From contig CAWBPD010000042.1 in NCBI GenBank assembly GCA_963790575.1, positions 76,572-140,571 of the forward strand: a stretch of 64,000 nt of DNA, in the 5' to 3' direction. The position numbers and the translations under genes are program-made. The notes below the pieces were generated by a model that was not told the DNA's origin, made no database searches, and saw only the letters and a program-made list of their open reading frames with translations. The stretch is from CAVTSA01 sp963790575. GTDB taxonomy: Bacteria > Chloroflexota > Dormibacteria > Dormibacterales > Dormibacteraceae. Shown here one piece after another: positions 55,597-63,913 of the stretch (the first letter of the stretch is position 1; the number at the start of each line of letters is the position of its first letter).

Positions 55597-56737
55597 AAAG
55601 GATCGCGTCCAGGTGGTCGGCAGCCTGGCGCGTGAGCTCCGGGAGCACGTGGGTGTAGGTGTCCAGGGTCAGCCTGGTCGTGCTGTGGCCCAGCAGATCA
55701 GCTACCACCTTCGGATGCTCTCCCGCCGCCAGGAGCAGACTCGCGAAACCGTGTCGCAGGTCGTACAGCCGCGTCGTAGTCGGCAGCCCGGCCTCGACCA
55801 AGAGTCGCTTGAAGGCCCGGACCACGTTACGAGGCTCCGTCAGCGTCCCCGCCCTGCTCGGGAACACCCAGGCAGAATGCAACGACGACAGCCCCGCCTC
55901 CCGTTGACGAGCCTGATGCACCTTGAGCGCCGACACCCCGAGCAGCGGCAGCGGCAGCTGTCGCCGCGACTTGAAAGTCTTCGGTGGGACGAGGTGCAGC
56001 GCCCCGTCATACCGCTGCACAGCCCGAAGCACGCGCAGTGAGCGGCCCTCCAGGTCCAGGTCGCCCCACTGGAGGCCCAGCACCTCGCCAGGACGCATAC
56101 CCGTGCTCAGCGCCAGCGTGAGGATCGGACCCCACGCCGTCCGCCGCCTGTCGTCGAGCTGCATCGCCAGCTCCAGCAAATGGCGCGACTGCTCGACATC
56201 GAGCGGACTGACCTCGACGTAATCGGCCTGGCGCAAACGCGTGTCCCGGACCGGATTTCGAGCGATCACGCCGTCCGACACCGCCAAGTTCAGTGCGTGG
56301 CGCATGATGGCCCGAATCTGGGCCACGGTACGGACGGCCAGCCCCGCCTTCAACATGTCGTTGATGAAGGCCTGGACCTGAGGCCGAGTCAGTTGGTCCA
56401 GCCGGGTCTTCCCGAGCGCGGGGACGATGTGATGCCTCGTCTTGCTGCTGTACGAGCGGTAGGTCAGAGGTCGGATCGCCCCCTGCTGCCCGCTGTCGGT
56501 CGTCACCTGCAGGGACGCCAGCCAGTCGTTGAACCACCGCTCCACCGTGGGCGCCCGACCCATCAGCGGGAGGCCCGCATCCCGCTTCTCGACCGCCTCG
56601 CGCACCTTCTTCCGAACCTCGGCCTGGGTCTTGCCGTAGTAAGTCTTGCGCTCCCCGTCCGGGGTGCTCACCTGACCGCACCAGAGGCCAGGACGCTTCA
56701 CGTAGATGCTGCCTTCACCCCTCGCTCGCCGCGCCAT
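55577..56737 (-). CDS. int: tyrosine recombinase/integrase
   Basis: A 386-residue phage-type integrase: an AP2-like arm-binding N terminus (ARRARGEGSIYVKRPGLWCGQVSTPDGERKTYYGKTQAEV), a SAM-like core-binding domain and the catalytic domain. Catalytic residues: Arg in STGMRPGEVLGLQWGDLD (about 213), HxxR in TRLYDLRHGFASLLL (about 322), the LGHS His (about 347) and Tyr in LDTYTHVLP (about 358). It catalyses integration and, with Xis, excision at the tRNA. It ends 71 bases from the tRNA and begins three bases after xis. Confidence 0.94.
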   Translation of the reverse strand: MARRARGEGSIYVKRPGLWCGQVSTPDGERKTYYGKTQAEVRKKVREAVEKRDAGLPLMGRAPTVERWFNDWLASLQVTTDSGQQGAIRPLTYRSYSSKTRHHIVPALGKTRLDQLTRPQVQAFINDMLKAGLAVRTVAQIRAIMRHALNLAVSDGVIARNPVRDTRLRQADYVEVSPLDVEQSRHLLELAMQLDDRRRTAWGPILTLALSTGMRPGEVLGLQWGDLDLEGRSLRVLRAVQRYDGALHLVPPKTFKSRRQLPLPLLGVSALKVHQARQREAGLSSLHSAWVFPSRAGTLTEPRNVVRAFKRLLVEAGLPTTTRLYDLRHGFASLLLAAGEHPKVVADLLGHSTTRLTLDTYTHVLPELTRQAADHLDAILSRERLL

Positions 56738-56739
56738 GA

Positions 56740-56928
56740 TCAGGCTGCCTCCGTGCGCGGCGTAACGGCCAGGAGGCGCTCCAGGGCAGCCCTTGGGACC
56801 AGCACGCGGTGCCCGACCCGGACGGTCGGAATCTCGCCGCGCGCAGCCGCTAGGTAGGCCGAGTTCTTGCTGATCCCCAGAAGCTTCGCGGCCGCGGGGA
56901 CGGTCATCGTCAGAGTGCCCTCCGTCAT
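56740..56928 (-). CDS. xis: excisionase / MerR-like HTH DNA-binding protein
   Basis: A 62-residue helix-turn-helix protein of the excisionase family: LTMTVPAAAKLLGISKNSAYLAAARGEIPTVRVGHRVLVPRAALERLLA. It directs Int toward excision by bending attachment-site DNA. The start overlaps the stop of the Rep gene, and int begins three bases downstream, the standard AICE order. Confidence 0.9.
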   Translation of the reverse strand: MTEGTLTMTVPAAAKLLGISKNSAYLAAARGEIPTVRVGHRVLVPRAALERLLAVTPRTEAA

Positions 56929-58028
56929 GCCGCGTCCTCCCCAGAATCAGACAGCACCGTCACGCCCATACGGCGCGCCGCCTTCTCCCGCACCAGGTCG
57001 GCGAACGACCGCTCCCGCGCTTCCAGCTGCGCGGTGACCAGGGGCCGCGCGCCCAACCATGCCTCGCCGAACGTCGTCCAGTCGTTGAGAGCCCCCAGCG
57101 ACGTCATGCACCCGAGTAGGAGCCGCAGCGTCCGTTCCTCGCTCAACTCCTTCTCGCGCTGCCGCACCAGGCCCGTCATCTGGGGCGCGATCTCGATCGC
57201 CTGCACCTGCTTCCAGATCGGATGCAGGGGCCAGCGCCGCTCTCGCGCGTCACGCGTCGGGGTCCGGTAAGTGATCCAGTTCACGGTCGCGTAGTGCCAC
57301 AGGTCCTGGAGCGCCGCCAGCACCTCCGCCGGGTCGGAGAGTTGCAGGCTCTTGATGATCCCGCGCCGGAACTGGAATTCCAGCCGCCACACCGGTTCGC
57401 CTGGGGTGAATGCCTCGCCCCACAGATCCCGCACCCACCGCTTGCCGCTCCGCTCGATCTCGATCGTCTTGTCGTAGAGCCGCACCATCATGTCCGCCTT
57501 GCCGAAGCGGAACCCAGTCAGTCGCCGGCCGTCGAGCATCATCTCCTCACGCAGGAGCTCCCGGAACCGCGCCCGCGTCGTGAACCGGTCCAGGTCCGCC
57601 TCTACGAGGGGCCAGCGCTGCAGGTCCGCGTAGATGTCGATGCGCGACGTCAGCACCTCCGGCGGGCCGAGCAGGAGGTCGGCTGCAAGGATCGCCAGCG
57701 CCCGCGCCACCGCCGCCTCGACGCTCACCGAGTGCAGGAAGGATGAACGCAGTTCGACCCGCACCGGAGGGAAGTTCTTCCCGGCCCCGACCGCGAGGTC
57801 CATGTCATCCGACGTGAGCAGGAACGAGTAGCCGCGTGCACCGTGCTCCTTGACGAGGAATGGAGCGCCGGTCCGCCAGAGCTTCACCCGCACCGGCTGG
57901 CCGGTGTCCTTCGCTTGGTCCCGCCAGCCCTCCAGGTCGCCGAGGACTCCCTCGCGGAAGTCGCCGCGGGCCGACAGGTAGACGCTGTCCACCCCCGACG
58001 AGAGCACCCGCAGCTTGGGGCCGCTCAT
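56925..58028 (-). CDS. Rep_trans-like replication initiation protein
   Basis: 367 residues. The central segment GFRFGKADMMVRLYDKTIEIERSGKRWVRDLWGEAF...PVWRLEFQFRRGIIKSL matches the pattern of rolling-circle replication initiators of the Rep_trans (pT181/replication initiation factor) group, with a candidate active Tyr in RLYDK. In AICEs such a Rep replicates the excised element before transfer. It overlaps xis downstream and the small gene upstream. The nicking site (origin) was not identified. Confidence 0.75.
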   Translation of the reverse strand: MSGPKLRVLSSGVDSVYLSARGDFREGVLGDLEGWRDQAKDTGQPVRVKLWRTGAPFLVKEHGARGYSFLLTSDDMDLAVGAGKNFPPVRVELRSSFLHSVSVEAAVARALAILAADLLLGPPEVLTSRIDIYADLQRWPLVEADLDRFTTRARFRELLREEMMLDGRRLTGFRFGKADMMVRLYDKTIEIERSGKRWVRDLWGEAFTPGEPVWRLEFQFRRGIIKSLQLSDPAEVLAALQDLWHYATVNWITYRTPTRDARERRWPLHPIWKQVQAIEIAPQMTGLVRQREKELSEERTLRLLLGCMTSLGALNDWTTFGEAWLGARPLVTAQLEARERSFADLVREKAARRMGVTVLSDSGEDAA

Positions 58029-58297
58029 CGCTCCGAGCCCTCACGGGGAGCCCGGACCACCCCCGCCCGGGACCACTTCTCAGCCAGCAGCCCCTTCGAG
58101 ATCCAGACGGTGGCCTGGAGCAGCTTCCCGCACTCGGCGTACATGGCCGTCCAGTACCCCTCGCGGGCCGGGTCGTCCGGAGCCAGGTCCGCCATCGCCC
58201 ACCGGGCGTCACTCAACGTGACGAGCGCCTCGAACGCCGCCGCCACATCAAGGGCCAGTTGATCAGATCGCCGCTTCGACCGGCCAACCTCGCCCAT
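58025..58297 (-). CDS. small element-encoded protein, unknown
   Basis: A 90-residue, mostly helical protein (SDQLALDVAAAFEALVTLSDARWAMADLAPDD...YWTAMYAECGKLLQATVWISKGLLAEKW). No family recognised. The ATG at 58297 overlaps the stop of the preceding 76-residue gene (TGATG), which fixes the start better than the longer frame from 58327; the end overlaps the rep start by four bases. Confidence 0.65.
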   Translation of the reverse strand: MGEVGRSKRRSDQLALDVAAAFEALVTLSDARWAMADLAPDDPAREGYWTAMYAECGKLLQATVWISKGLLAEKWSRAGVVRAPREGSER

Positions 58298-58527
58298 CAC
58301 GAGCACCCCTCTGGACATTGAGGGCACGGTGTTACGCGGTCCGTGCCCTCCCCCTGGCCGAAATTCACCTGTGGACCGTCGGGTCCATCCGGCCCGACGC
58401 CCCCGGGGATCAGGCTGGGAGCGAGCTGCACCGGGCCGTCAAGGCTGAACCCTTCGGGCGCTTCGCGGCCTTGACCGCCCTCGTCTGGCAATGACGCTGA
58501 GCGCGGGTGGTAGCTGTCACGCGGCAT
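58297..58527 (-). CDS. 76-residue Gly/Pro-rich protein with C-terminal Cys cluster
   Basis: Starts at ATG 58527 inside the last codons of the ftsK-like gene and ends in a TGATG coupling with the next gene. The sequence is low-complexity (GGVGPDGPDGPQVNFGQGEG) and ends CPQCPEGCS, a CxxC-x3-C cluster that could bind a metal. No homologue recognised. Its tight fit between two coupled genes makes it likely to be real. Confidence 0.55.
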   Translation of the reverse strand: MPRDSYHPRSASLPDEGGQGREAPEGFSLDGPVQLAPSLIPGGVGPDGPDGPQVNFGQGEGTDRVTPCPQCPEGCS

Positions 58528-59854
58528 CGGCTTGGTCCTCCACGCTGGTGCCGGCAATCGGGCGCAGCGGTTCAAGCCCCGCCTCCGAGACGTCGTCCTT
58601 GACCGAGCCGTAGCGGGCCGCCAGTAGAGCCCGCGCCTCCGACTTCTCCAGCAGCGGCAGCTGCACCTCGACCTGCCGGTCCCACTGCCAGATCGCGCGA
58701 CCAGGTCGCGGCGGCAGATCAGCGGCCGCCGCACTGTCCAGCAGCACCCGCGAGTTCGTGTCCGTTACGCAGTGCAGAGCCAGCGTCGCCGGGAGCTGCG
58801 CCCGCAGCTGAGGCGTCACCGTGTCCGCGTCCGGCCGCTGAGTGCAGATGATCAGGTGAACACCCACCGCCCGGCCGATGCGACCCGCCCGCGAGGTCAG
58901 AGCGTGTACGGCGTCCCGCCTCCCACGCTCTGCGCTCTGGCGGGGGGCATCAGCGGCCCTGAGTTCGCCGAACTCGTCCACCACCAGGACCAGCCACGGC
59001 AGCTCCCCGCCGGCATGGGTCGCGTTCCACTCCCCGAGGCTCTCCACGCCCGCAGCCTCGAACATCCGCTGCCGCCGATCCATCTCCTGCCCGACGAGCC
59101 CGAACGCGATCTCGCAGTCCTCCAGCTCGCTCAGTACCGGGTACAGCAGGTGGGGGAGATCCCGGAACGCGTTGAACTCCATGCCGCCCTTCAGGTCCAC
59201 CAGGACCAGCCGCAGCCGAGCCACCGCGTAGCGCGTGACGAGCCAGGTCACCAGCTGCCGCAGGAACACCGACTTGCCCGCCCCGGTCGTGCCGCCGACC
59301 AGCAGGTGGGGCAGGTCCTCCAGGTTCGCCCAGAGGCGGCCGATCCTCGACTCGCCGATGGGGATGGGCAAAGCCATCCCCTCGACGTCCGTACCTGGCC
59401 GCTCGCAGAACCGCCCAAAGTCCACAACCTCGGGAACCGGGTGCGTCCCCAGCTCAGCCCAGACGAGGCCTCGCTCGTACCAGCAGTTCGCCGAGCAGTC
59501 GAGGCCTTCCTCGAGCGCATTGAGCTTCGCCCGCAGGTCAGCCACGGTGGCTCCCACGGGCATCTTCCAGGCCAGCCGCCAGACCGACCCTCGCCTGCGG
59601 ATGCGGCGCAGCTGCGGCCGCTCGTCCTCCAGCTGCAGGATCTTCCCAACCACCCGCGTTGCCCTCGACGGCACCATCGCTCGCCAGACGAGCCAGAGCG
59701 CCGGGCTGGCGACCATGACCATGGGGATCACGACCACCAGTGGGCGGCCGATCGCCCCCACGGCGGCGAGCACTTCGCCCACCGCCCCGAGCCCGACGAC
59801 GACCGCGACGACCAGGACCACGCCGCGGCCCGAGGCCCTCTTCTTGCCCTGCAC
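58517..59854 (-). CDS. FtsK/SpoIIIE-type DNA translocase (TraB/TraSA-like)
   Basis: 445 residues: two N-terminal hydrophobic helices (about 10-50) and a RecA-like motor. Walker A is GGTTGAGKSVFLRQLVTWLV (about 186), the conserved strand RLRLVLVDLKGGMEFNAF follows, Walker B is WLVLVVDEFGEL, and an Arg-containing motif is in AGRIGRAVGVHLIICTQRPDADTVTP. In AICEs this single protein pumps double-stranded DNA to the recipient. The C-terminal winged helix of TraB cannot be confirmed. Confidence 0.88.
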   Translation of the reverse strand: MQGKKRASGRGVVLVVAVVVGLGAVGEVLAAVGAIGRPLVVVIPMVMVASPALWLVWRAMVPSRATRVVGKILQLEDERPQLRRIRRRGSVWRLAWKMPVGATVADLRAKLNALEEGLDCSANCWYERGLVWAELGTHPVPEVVDFGRFCERPGTDVEGMALPIPIGESRIGRLWANLEDLPHLLVGGTTGAGKSVFLRQLVTWLVTRYAVARLRLVLVDLKGGMEFNAFRDLPHLLYPVLSELEDCEIAFGLVGQEMDRRQRMFEAAGVESLGEWNATHAGGELPWLVLVVDEFGELRAADAPRQSAERGRRDAVHALTSRAGRIGRAVGVHLIICTQRPDADTVTPQLRAQLPATLALHCVTDTNSRVLLDSAAAADLPPRPGRAIWQWDRQVEVQLPLLEKSEARALLAARYGSVKDDVSEAGLEPLRPIAGTSVEDQADAA

Positions 59855-59857
59855 GTC

Positions 59858-60223
59858 TCAGCCCCCCTGGCCGTTGACGTGCGCCAGCAGGGTGTTGCCC
59901 GCGTTCAGCACGTCGGCCGTGAGCACCGCGCTGTGGCCCCCGAGCCACGCCACCACCGTCGAGAACCCCGCCGCGCCGACCGCGAGCACGATCGCCGCGA
60001 ACAGCATCCCGCGGGCGTGGTGTCGGGTGAACGGGATGCAGAGCATGATCAGCGCCGCCAACCCGGACACGATCGCCACCTTCGGCGCCACCGCCAGCAG
60101 CACGGAGGTCGCCTCGTCAAGCGCACCTCCGACCATCGCCCCGAGGGTGGGCAGCGCCAGATAGATGAGGAACAGCGCGACGATCCCGACCAGGACGCTC
60201 TCCTTCTTCGCCATCTCTCGCAC
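59858..60223 (-). CDS. small element membrane protein
   Basis: 121 residues with three or four hydrophobic segments (VLVGIVALFLIYLALPTLGAMVGGAL; VLLAVAPKVAIVSGLAALIMLCIPF; MLFAAIVLAVGAAGFSTVVAWLGG). No enzyme motif. It ends three bases before the ftsK-like start, so it is probably a transfer-associated membrane partner of that translocase, by context only. Confidence 0.65.
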   Translation of the reverse strand: MREMAKKESVLVGIVALFLIYLALPTLGAMVGGALDEATSVLLAVAPKVAIVSGLAALIMLCIPFTRHHARGMLFAAIVLAVGAAGFSTVVAWLGGHSAVLTADVLNAGNTLLAHVNGQGG

Positions 60224-60232
60224 CTCCGGCGA

Positions 60233-60628
60233 TCACGCGGCCGCCCGCGGGCGCTGGGCGGGATGGGCCTCGGCGGACTCACGCGAGCCCGCCCCACGAG
60301 GCCGCGACAGGAACCGCACCTCGTCGGCCACGATCTGCAGCGACCGCCTCTTGCTGCCGTCCTTCGCCTGGTACACGTCACTCCGGAGGTGGCCGGTGAT
60401 GGAGATCTTCGACCCCTTGTCGACGTGCTCCGCCACGATCTCCGCCAGGTGCGCCCAGGCGGTCACCCCGTACCACTCCGTGTGCTTCTCCCCGCTGTGC
60501 CAGTGGTCCACGGCGACCCACAGGTCGCACTTCGGCGTCCCCTTCTCACCCAGCATCCGCAGATCAGGCGTCTTGCCCACCGTCGCCATGGGAATCAGCA
60601 CCGTGGTGCTGCTGTAGCTCGGCATCAC
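60233..60628 (-). CDS. ssb: single-stranded DNA-binding protein
   Basis: A 131-residue OB-fold SSB: VLIPMATVGKTPDLRMLGEKGTPKCDLWVAVDHWHSGEKHTEWYGVTAWAHLAEIVAEHVDKGSKISITGHLRSDVYQAKDGSKRRSLQIVADEVRFL has the strand order and the Trp-Tyr-x-Val core of bacterial SSBs. The acidic C-terminal tail of chromosomal SSB (DDIPF) is missing; it ends PAQRPRAAA. Likely used during replication of the excised element. Confidence 0.9.
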   Translation of the reverse strand: MMPSYSSTTVLIPMATVGKTPDLRMLGEKGTPKCDLWVAVDHWHSGEKHTEWYGVTAWAHLAEIVAEHVDKGSKISITGHLRSDVYQAKDGSKRRSLQIVADEVRFLSRPRGAGSRESAEAHPAQRPRAAA

Positions 60629-60900
60629 TCACTCCTCTTTTCCGGGGGGCCACTCCCGGCCCCCGTCATGCGCTCCAGCACCCCTTCGATTCGCTCCCGC
60701 GTCGCCTGAAATTCGCCATATCGGTCGAGCGCCGCGGCGTAGGCCGGGTCATCCCAAGCGCGCTCATCGTCCGGACCGATTCCCATGCGCACTTCCGCGG
60801 CCCGTCGAACCTCATCGGCCCAGAGGGCCAGCTCGACCTCAGCAACCCGAACCTGGGCCAGGGTCGCCTTGACCGCGGTCACGGCCCGCTGCTTCGTCAT
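60625..60900 (-). CDS. small helical protein, unknown
   Basis: A 91-residue charged, helical protein (VKATLAQVRVAEVELALWADEVRRAAEVR...YGEFQATRERIEGVLERM). No family recognised. Four-base overlaps with both ssb and the HNH gene place it firmly within the element's operon. Confidence 0.6.
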   Translation of the reverse strand: MTKQRAVTAVKATLAQVRVAEVELALWADEVRRAAEVRMGIGPDDERAWDDPAYAAALDRYGEFQATRERIEGVLERMTGAGSGPPEKRSE

Positions 60901-61235
60901 GCGGCCTCCTTGGCGAACGCCCCGTGCTCGAACTGGTCATGGCGGTTCTCCAAGGCCGTCCCCGGCCGCTGGTGACGCGGGTTGCAGCAGAGCGGGTTGT
61001 CGCACGCGTGGAGCAGCCACATCCCCGGCGGCACCGGCCCGACCAGCAGCTCGTAGACCGCCTTATGCGCTTGCACACCGTGCCCCGCACCGTCCCTGAT
61101 CCTGCCGTACCCGAATCTCGACCGCCAGCCGCCCACGAACGGCCAGCACTCGTCCGGAGCGCCGACATCGACCTTTGCCCAAAGGCGCTCCGCGAACAGG
61201 GTCCGCAGGCCCTTGTTCCACGGCCGGGGCATCAC
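60897..61235 (-). CDS. HNH endonuclease
   Basis: A 112-residue HNH_3-type nuclease: ECWPFVGGWRSRFGYGRIRDGAGHGVQAHKAVYELLVGPVPPGMWLLHACDNPLCCNPRHQRPGTALENRHD. The His of LLHACDNPLCC, Asn and final His of CCNPRH form the His-Asn-His metal/catalytic set, with zinc-type Cys residues nearby. Such nucleases are common in phages and AICEs, where they may nick DNA; the target is unknown. Overlaps both neighbours. Confidence 0.85.
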   Translation of the reverse strand: MMPRPWNKGLRTLFAERLWAKVDVGAPDECWPFVGGWRSRFGYGRIRDGAGHGVQAHKAVYELLVGPVPPGMWLLHACDNPLCCNPRHQRPGTALENRHDQFEHGAFAKEAA

Positions 61236-61498
61236 GCAATCGCCTCGCCCGCGATCGGAAGCTTGAACGTGGTCCGCCGCCCGGTGAGCTCGTCGTAGAT
61301 CACCCCGCTGATCGGAAGCCCCTCCGCATCCAGCAGGCAGAACACGAGCGGGCCATCGACCCGGTCCATGCGTTCCAGTTCCTCGTCCGTGAACATGTCC
61401 ACGATTGGCTGAAAGCGCGCCATCAACTCGTCGTCGAGCATCTCGCGTGCCGGAGCACCAGGTGCCCGGCCCTCGCGGGACGGCGTGATAGCCTGCAT
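61232..61498 (-). CDS. small hypothetical protein, first gene of the leftward element operon
   Basis: An 88-residue acidic protein (LDDELMARFQPIVDMFTDEELERMDRVDGPLVFCLLDAEGLPISGVIYDELTGRRTTFKLPIAGEAIA). No family recognised. GGAGGT lies seven bases before the ATG. It is the promoter-proximal gene of the operon that ends with int. Confidence 0.6.
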   Translation of the reverse strand: MQAITPSREGRAPGAPAREMLDDELMARFQPIVDMFTDEELERMDRVDGPLVFCLLDAEGLPISGVIYDELTGRRTTFKLPIAGEAIA

Positions 61499-61525
61499 GA
61501 CGAGACCTCCGCTGGTTTCATTGGT

Positions 61526-61557
61526 CGCCCCGTATTGCTTTCCAGGCGCACGGGGCG
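61526..61557. promoter_or_regulatory. inverted repeat in the divergent control region
   Basis: CGCCCCGT (61526-61533) and ACGGGGCG (61550-61557), perfect eight-base arms around 16 bases, 28 bases upstream of the leftward operon start. It is a candidate operator for the XRE-type regulator encoded on the other side of this 179-base gap; it could also be an RNA hairpin in the leftward leader. Confidence 0.45.
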
Positions 61558-61677
61558 GCCGCCTACTCCACCGCTTTTGTCCAACTTCGGGTTCAGCCGA
61601 TACCCATCACCTCCTGCGCCACCCCCACATCAAACGCCGTAGGGTAGGGAGCGAGCCATAGCCGCGGGAGGTGACAA

Positions 61678-62982
61678 ATGCAGGGACAAAAAGAGGGACA
61701 ACTCTCAGACCTGCGCCGAGCTCGGGAGCAACGGCACTGGACCAAGGATGACGTCACTGCTGCCCTGGTCAACCTTGCGCACGAACTGAGCGAGCCGGCC
61801 CCGCTCATCGATCCCAACCTCGTCGGCAAGTGGGAGCGCGGGGATAGACACCCCGGGAAGTACTACGCACCCCGCCTCTGCGTCATCTTTGATGCCTCCC
61901 CGGAGGCGATCGGCTTCCTCCCCCGACCTCGACTCACCGCCTCGATCCGCGACCTTAAATCACGCCTTACGAAGCACCGTCAGTCCGCCGTTCGCATCGC
62001 TCTGGCGGTCGGAACCACTGGGATGCTCCCCGAGGTCGAGTGGGGCAGGCTCGCCGGCCTGATTCCTCAAGACCAGCCGCACCGGCCCGAAGACTTCCAG
62101 CGCTTTGTCTCAGGCTTCGCCAGTCAACTCGACACGGTCGCGCCGGTCGCGCTCATGCCGCAGGTACTCAGCCTTCTCAGGCAAGCTCAGCGACACCTTG
62201 AGAGGGGCCGCCAAGCAGAGATCCTCGCTGCGGCCTGCAACACCGCGATCATCGCGGGTTGGCTCAGTTACAACGTCCACAATCGAGGTGACGCCATCGC
62301 GATGTGGTCGTACGCGCACCAGCTCGCCGAGGAGTCCGGGAGTGGCCAGCTCCGAGCGTATGTACTCGGCTGCAAGAGCTATCTCTTCAGCGGCGTCCCC
62401 AGACGAGGCGAGACATGGCACGATGCCAGCCTTCCCACATCCCTCCTCGACGAGGCGATTGTGCTCGCGGCTGGCACAGCCAGCCCCTCTCTCCGCGCTT
62501 GGCTCTACGCCCGGCGTGCCGAGGAGAACGCGGTAAGCAGCCGAGGCACCGAGGCTCGTCGCGACCTGAATTCTGCCTACGCCGCCCTGGGCAAGCGGGC
62601 TCCCTCACTGTCCGCAGAGGACGTGCCAATACTCACTGAATGGAAGGACGCGAGACTGGCCCGGTATCACGGCAGCACGGCGCAGCTGCTCGGCGACTAC
62701 GTCCAGGCGGGCCAGATACTCCGCACGACTCTCGGCCACCTTGATCCCAGCTTCATCCCTCAGAGAGCCATGGCGATGACCGATCTCGCGACAATCTATG
62801 CGCGCCAGGATCACTCGGAGCCCGAACGGGCGGCATCACTGCTCAGCGAAGCACTCCAGATCTCGGAACAGACCGGACTCATCGAGGCCACAATGCGAGT
62901 AGCCGAAGCGCGCAAATACCTCAGCCCCTGGCACGACGAACCGTTCGTCCGGCGCCTCGACGACCAGCTACGGTTCATCTAG
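61678..62982 (+). CDS. XRE-type HTH regulator with TPR-like C terminus
   Basis: 434 residues. The N-terminal HTH (SDLRRAREQRHWTKDDVTAALVNLAHELSE...NLVGKWERGDRHPGKYYAPRLCVIFDASPEAIGFLP) resembles the regulators of actinobacterial elements; the rest is alpha-helical and TPR-like (SYNVHNRGDAIAMWSYAHQLAEESGSG..., HGSTAQLLGDYVQAGQILRTTL..., MAMTDLATIYARQDHSEPERAASLLSEALQ). It probably controls the divergent transfer/replication operon or its own cargo. GGAGGTGA four bases before the ATG is a strong SD. Codon third positions look less G+C-biased than in the chromosomal genes. Confidence 0.8.
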   Translation: MQGQKEGQLSDLRRAREQRHWTKDDVTAALVNLAHELSEPAPLIDPNLVGKWERGDRHPGKYYAPRLCVIFDASPEAIGFLPRPRLTASIRDLKSRLTKHRQSAVRIALAVGTTGMLPEVEWGRLAGLIPQDQPHRPEDFQRFVSGFASQLDTVAPVALMPQVLSLLRQAQRHLERGRQAEILAAACNTAIIAGWLSYNVHNRGDAIAMWSYAHQLAEESGSGQLRAYVLGCKSYLFSGVPRRGETWHDASLPTSLLDEAIVLAAGTASPSLRAWLYARRAEENAVSSRGTEARRDLNSAYAALGKRAPSLSAEDVPILTEWKDARLARYHGSTAQLLGDYVQAGQILRTTLGHLDPSFIPQRAMAMTDLATIYARQDHSEPERAASLLSEALQISEQTGLIEATMRVAEARKYLSPWHDEPFVRRLDDQLRFI

Positions 62983-62984
62983 CC

Positions 62985-63809
62985 ATGATTGGAACCGTAG
63001 ACGCGACCCTCGACCGTGTCGACCGTGACCTGACCCATGAGATGGCCGCCCTTGCCGCAGACGCGAAGGAGTGGTTCCTCTCCGGAGTAGGCGTTGAGCA
63101 CCGCCGCACTCGAAGCGATGGTGACACCACCCACGCCTTCGACGAGCAGCTCGAGCACCGGCTCCTCCGGTTTCTCACCAAGACTCGCCTACCGATACGG
63201 TTCTCCAGCGAGGAGCGATCCGACGTAGACCTTGTCGCATCTCCGGAAATCCTCGCCCTGGTTGACCCCCTCGACGGCTCCGATGTCGCGGCCCGCGGCT
63301 ACCCACTATGCTCGATCGCGATCTCACTGGTCGACATGGCATCGAGAACACCGTTGCTATCTCGCATCGTGGAGGTCTTCACCGGCTCCCAGTACTCGGC
63401 GCGGGGTGGCTTCGCGCTGAAGAATGGCGCACCGATCAAACCGTCCAGCATCACGTCCCTCGACGAAGCGTTCATCGTCTCCTACTTCGCTTCCCGATCG
63501 CGCATGACGAAGGTCACGGCACACGACACCGGCTGGTCACGATGCAAGCTGGTGCTCAATTACGGCGGATTGCTCGACATCGCCAAGGTGGGCACCGGCC
63601 AGTGCGACGCCATGATCGAGGTCCTCAACGGTATGGTCGCTCGCGAGTACATCGCGGGGGTGCACATCGCTCAGGGCGCCGGCGCAACCACATCCACCCT
63701 CAGCGGTGATCCGATTCCGATCTTGCTGGACCGCGACGCACGTTCCACCTTCGTCGTAGCGGCCACCCCACAACTGCACGCCGAACTGCTCACTGCCTTT
63801 GCGAGCTAG
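62985..63809 (+). CDS. inositol monophosphatase-like protein (element cargo)
   Basis: A 274-residue protein of the FIG/inositol-phosphatase superfamily: RFSSEERSDVD provides the first metal Glu, and ALVDPLDGSDVAARGYPLCSIAISLVD the DPxDG(S/T) metal loop. The usual C-terminal WDxA-GG motif is not conserved (region reads NGMVAREYIAGVHIAQGAGATTSTLSGDPI), so the last metal ligand may be lost or shifted. It could dephosphorylate a sugar or inositol phosphate. It begins two bases after the regulator's stop, so the pair is one transcription unit; its role in the element is unknown. Confidence 0.78.
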   Translation: MIGTVDATLDRVDRDLTHEMAALAADAKEWFLSGVGVEHRRTRSDGDTTHAFDEQLEHRLLRFLTKTRLPIRFSSEERSDVDLVASPEILALVDPLDGSDVAARGYPLCSIAISLVDMASRTPLLSRIVEVFTGSQYSARGGFALKNGAPIKPSSITSLDEAFIVSYFASRSRMTKVTAHDTGWSRCKLVLNYGGLLDIAKVGTGQCDAMIEVLNGMVAREYIAGVHIAQGAGATTSTLSGDPIPILLDRDARSTFVVAATPQLHAELLTAFAS

Positions 63810-63825
63810 CAGGGGATTACGCTCC

Positions 63826-63895
63826 GGGGGCGCTCCTCCTGTCAAGGCCAAGCAGCTTCGCTGTGGCCTCCGGCCAGCCTTGACAGCGCGCCCCC
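63826..63895. repeat. large compound hairpin downstream of the IMPase-like gene
   Basis: Outer arms GGGGGCGC (63826-63833) and GCGCCCCC (63888-63895); middle arms TGTCAAGGC (63840-63848) and GCCTTGACA (63877-63885); an inner hairpin, GCCA and CAGC pairing with GCTG and TGGC around TTC, lies inside. It could be a terminator (no U-tract), a transfer origin-like structure or an operator. Confidence 0.6.
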
Positions 63896-63913
63896 TCCAC
63901 GTACGCAGCAGCT

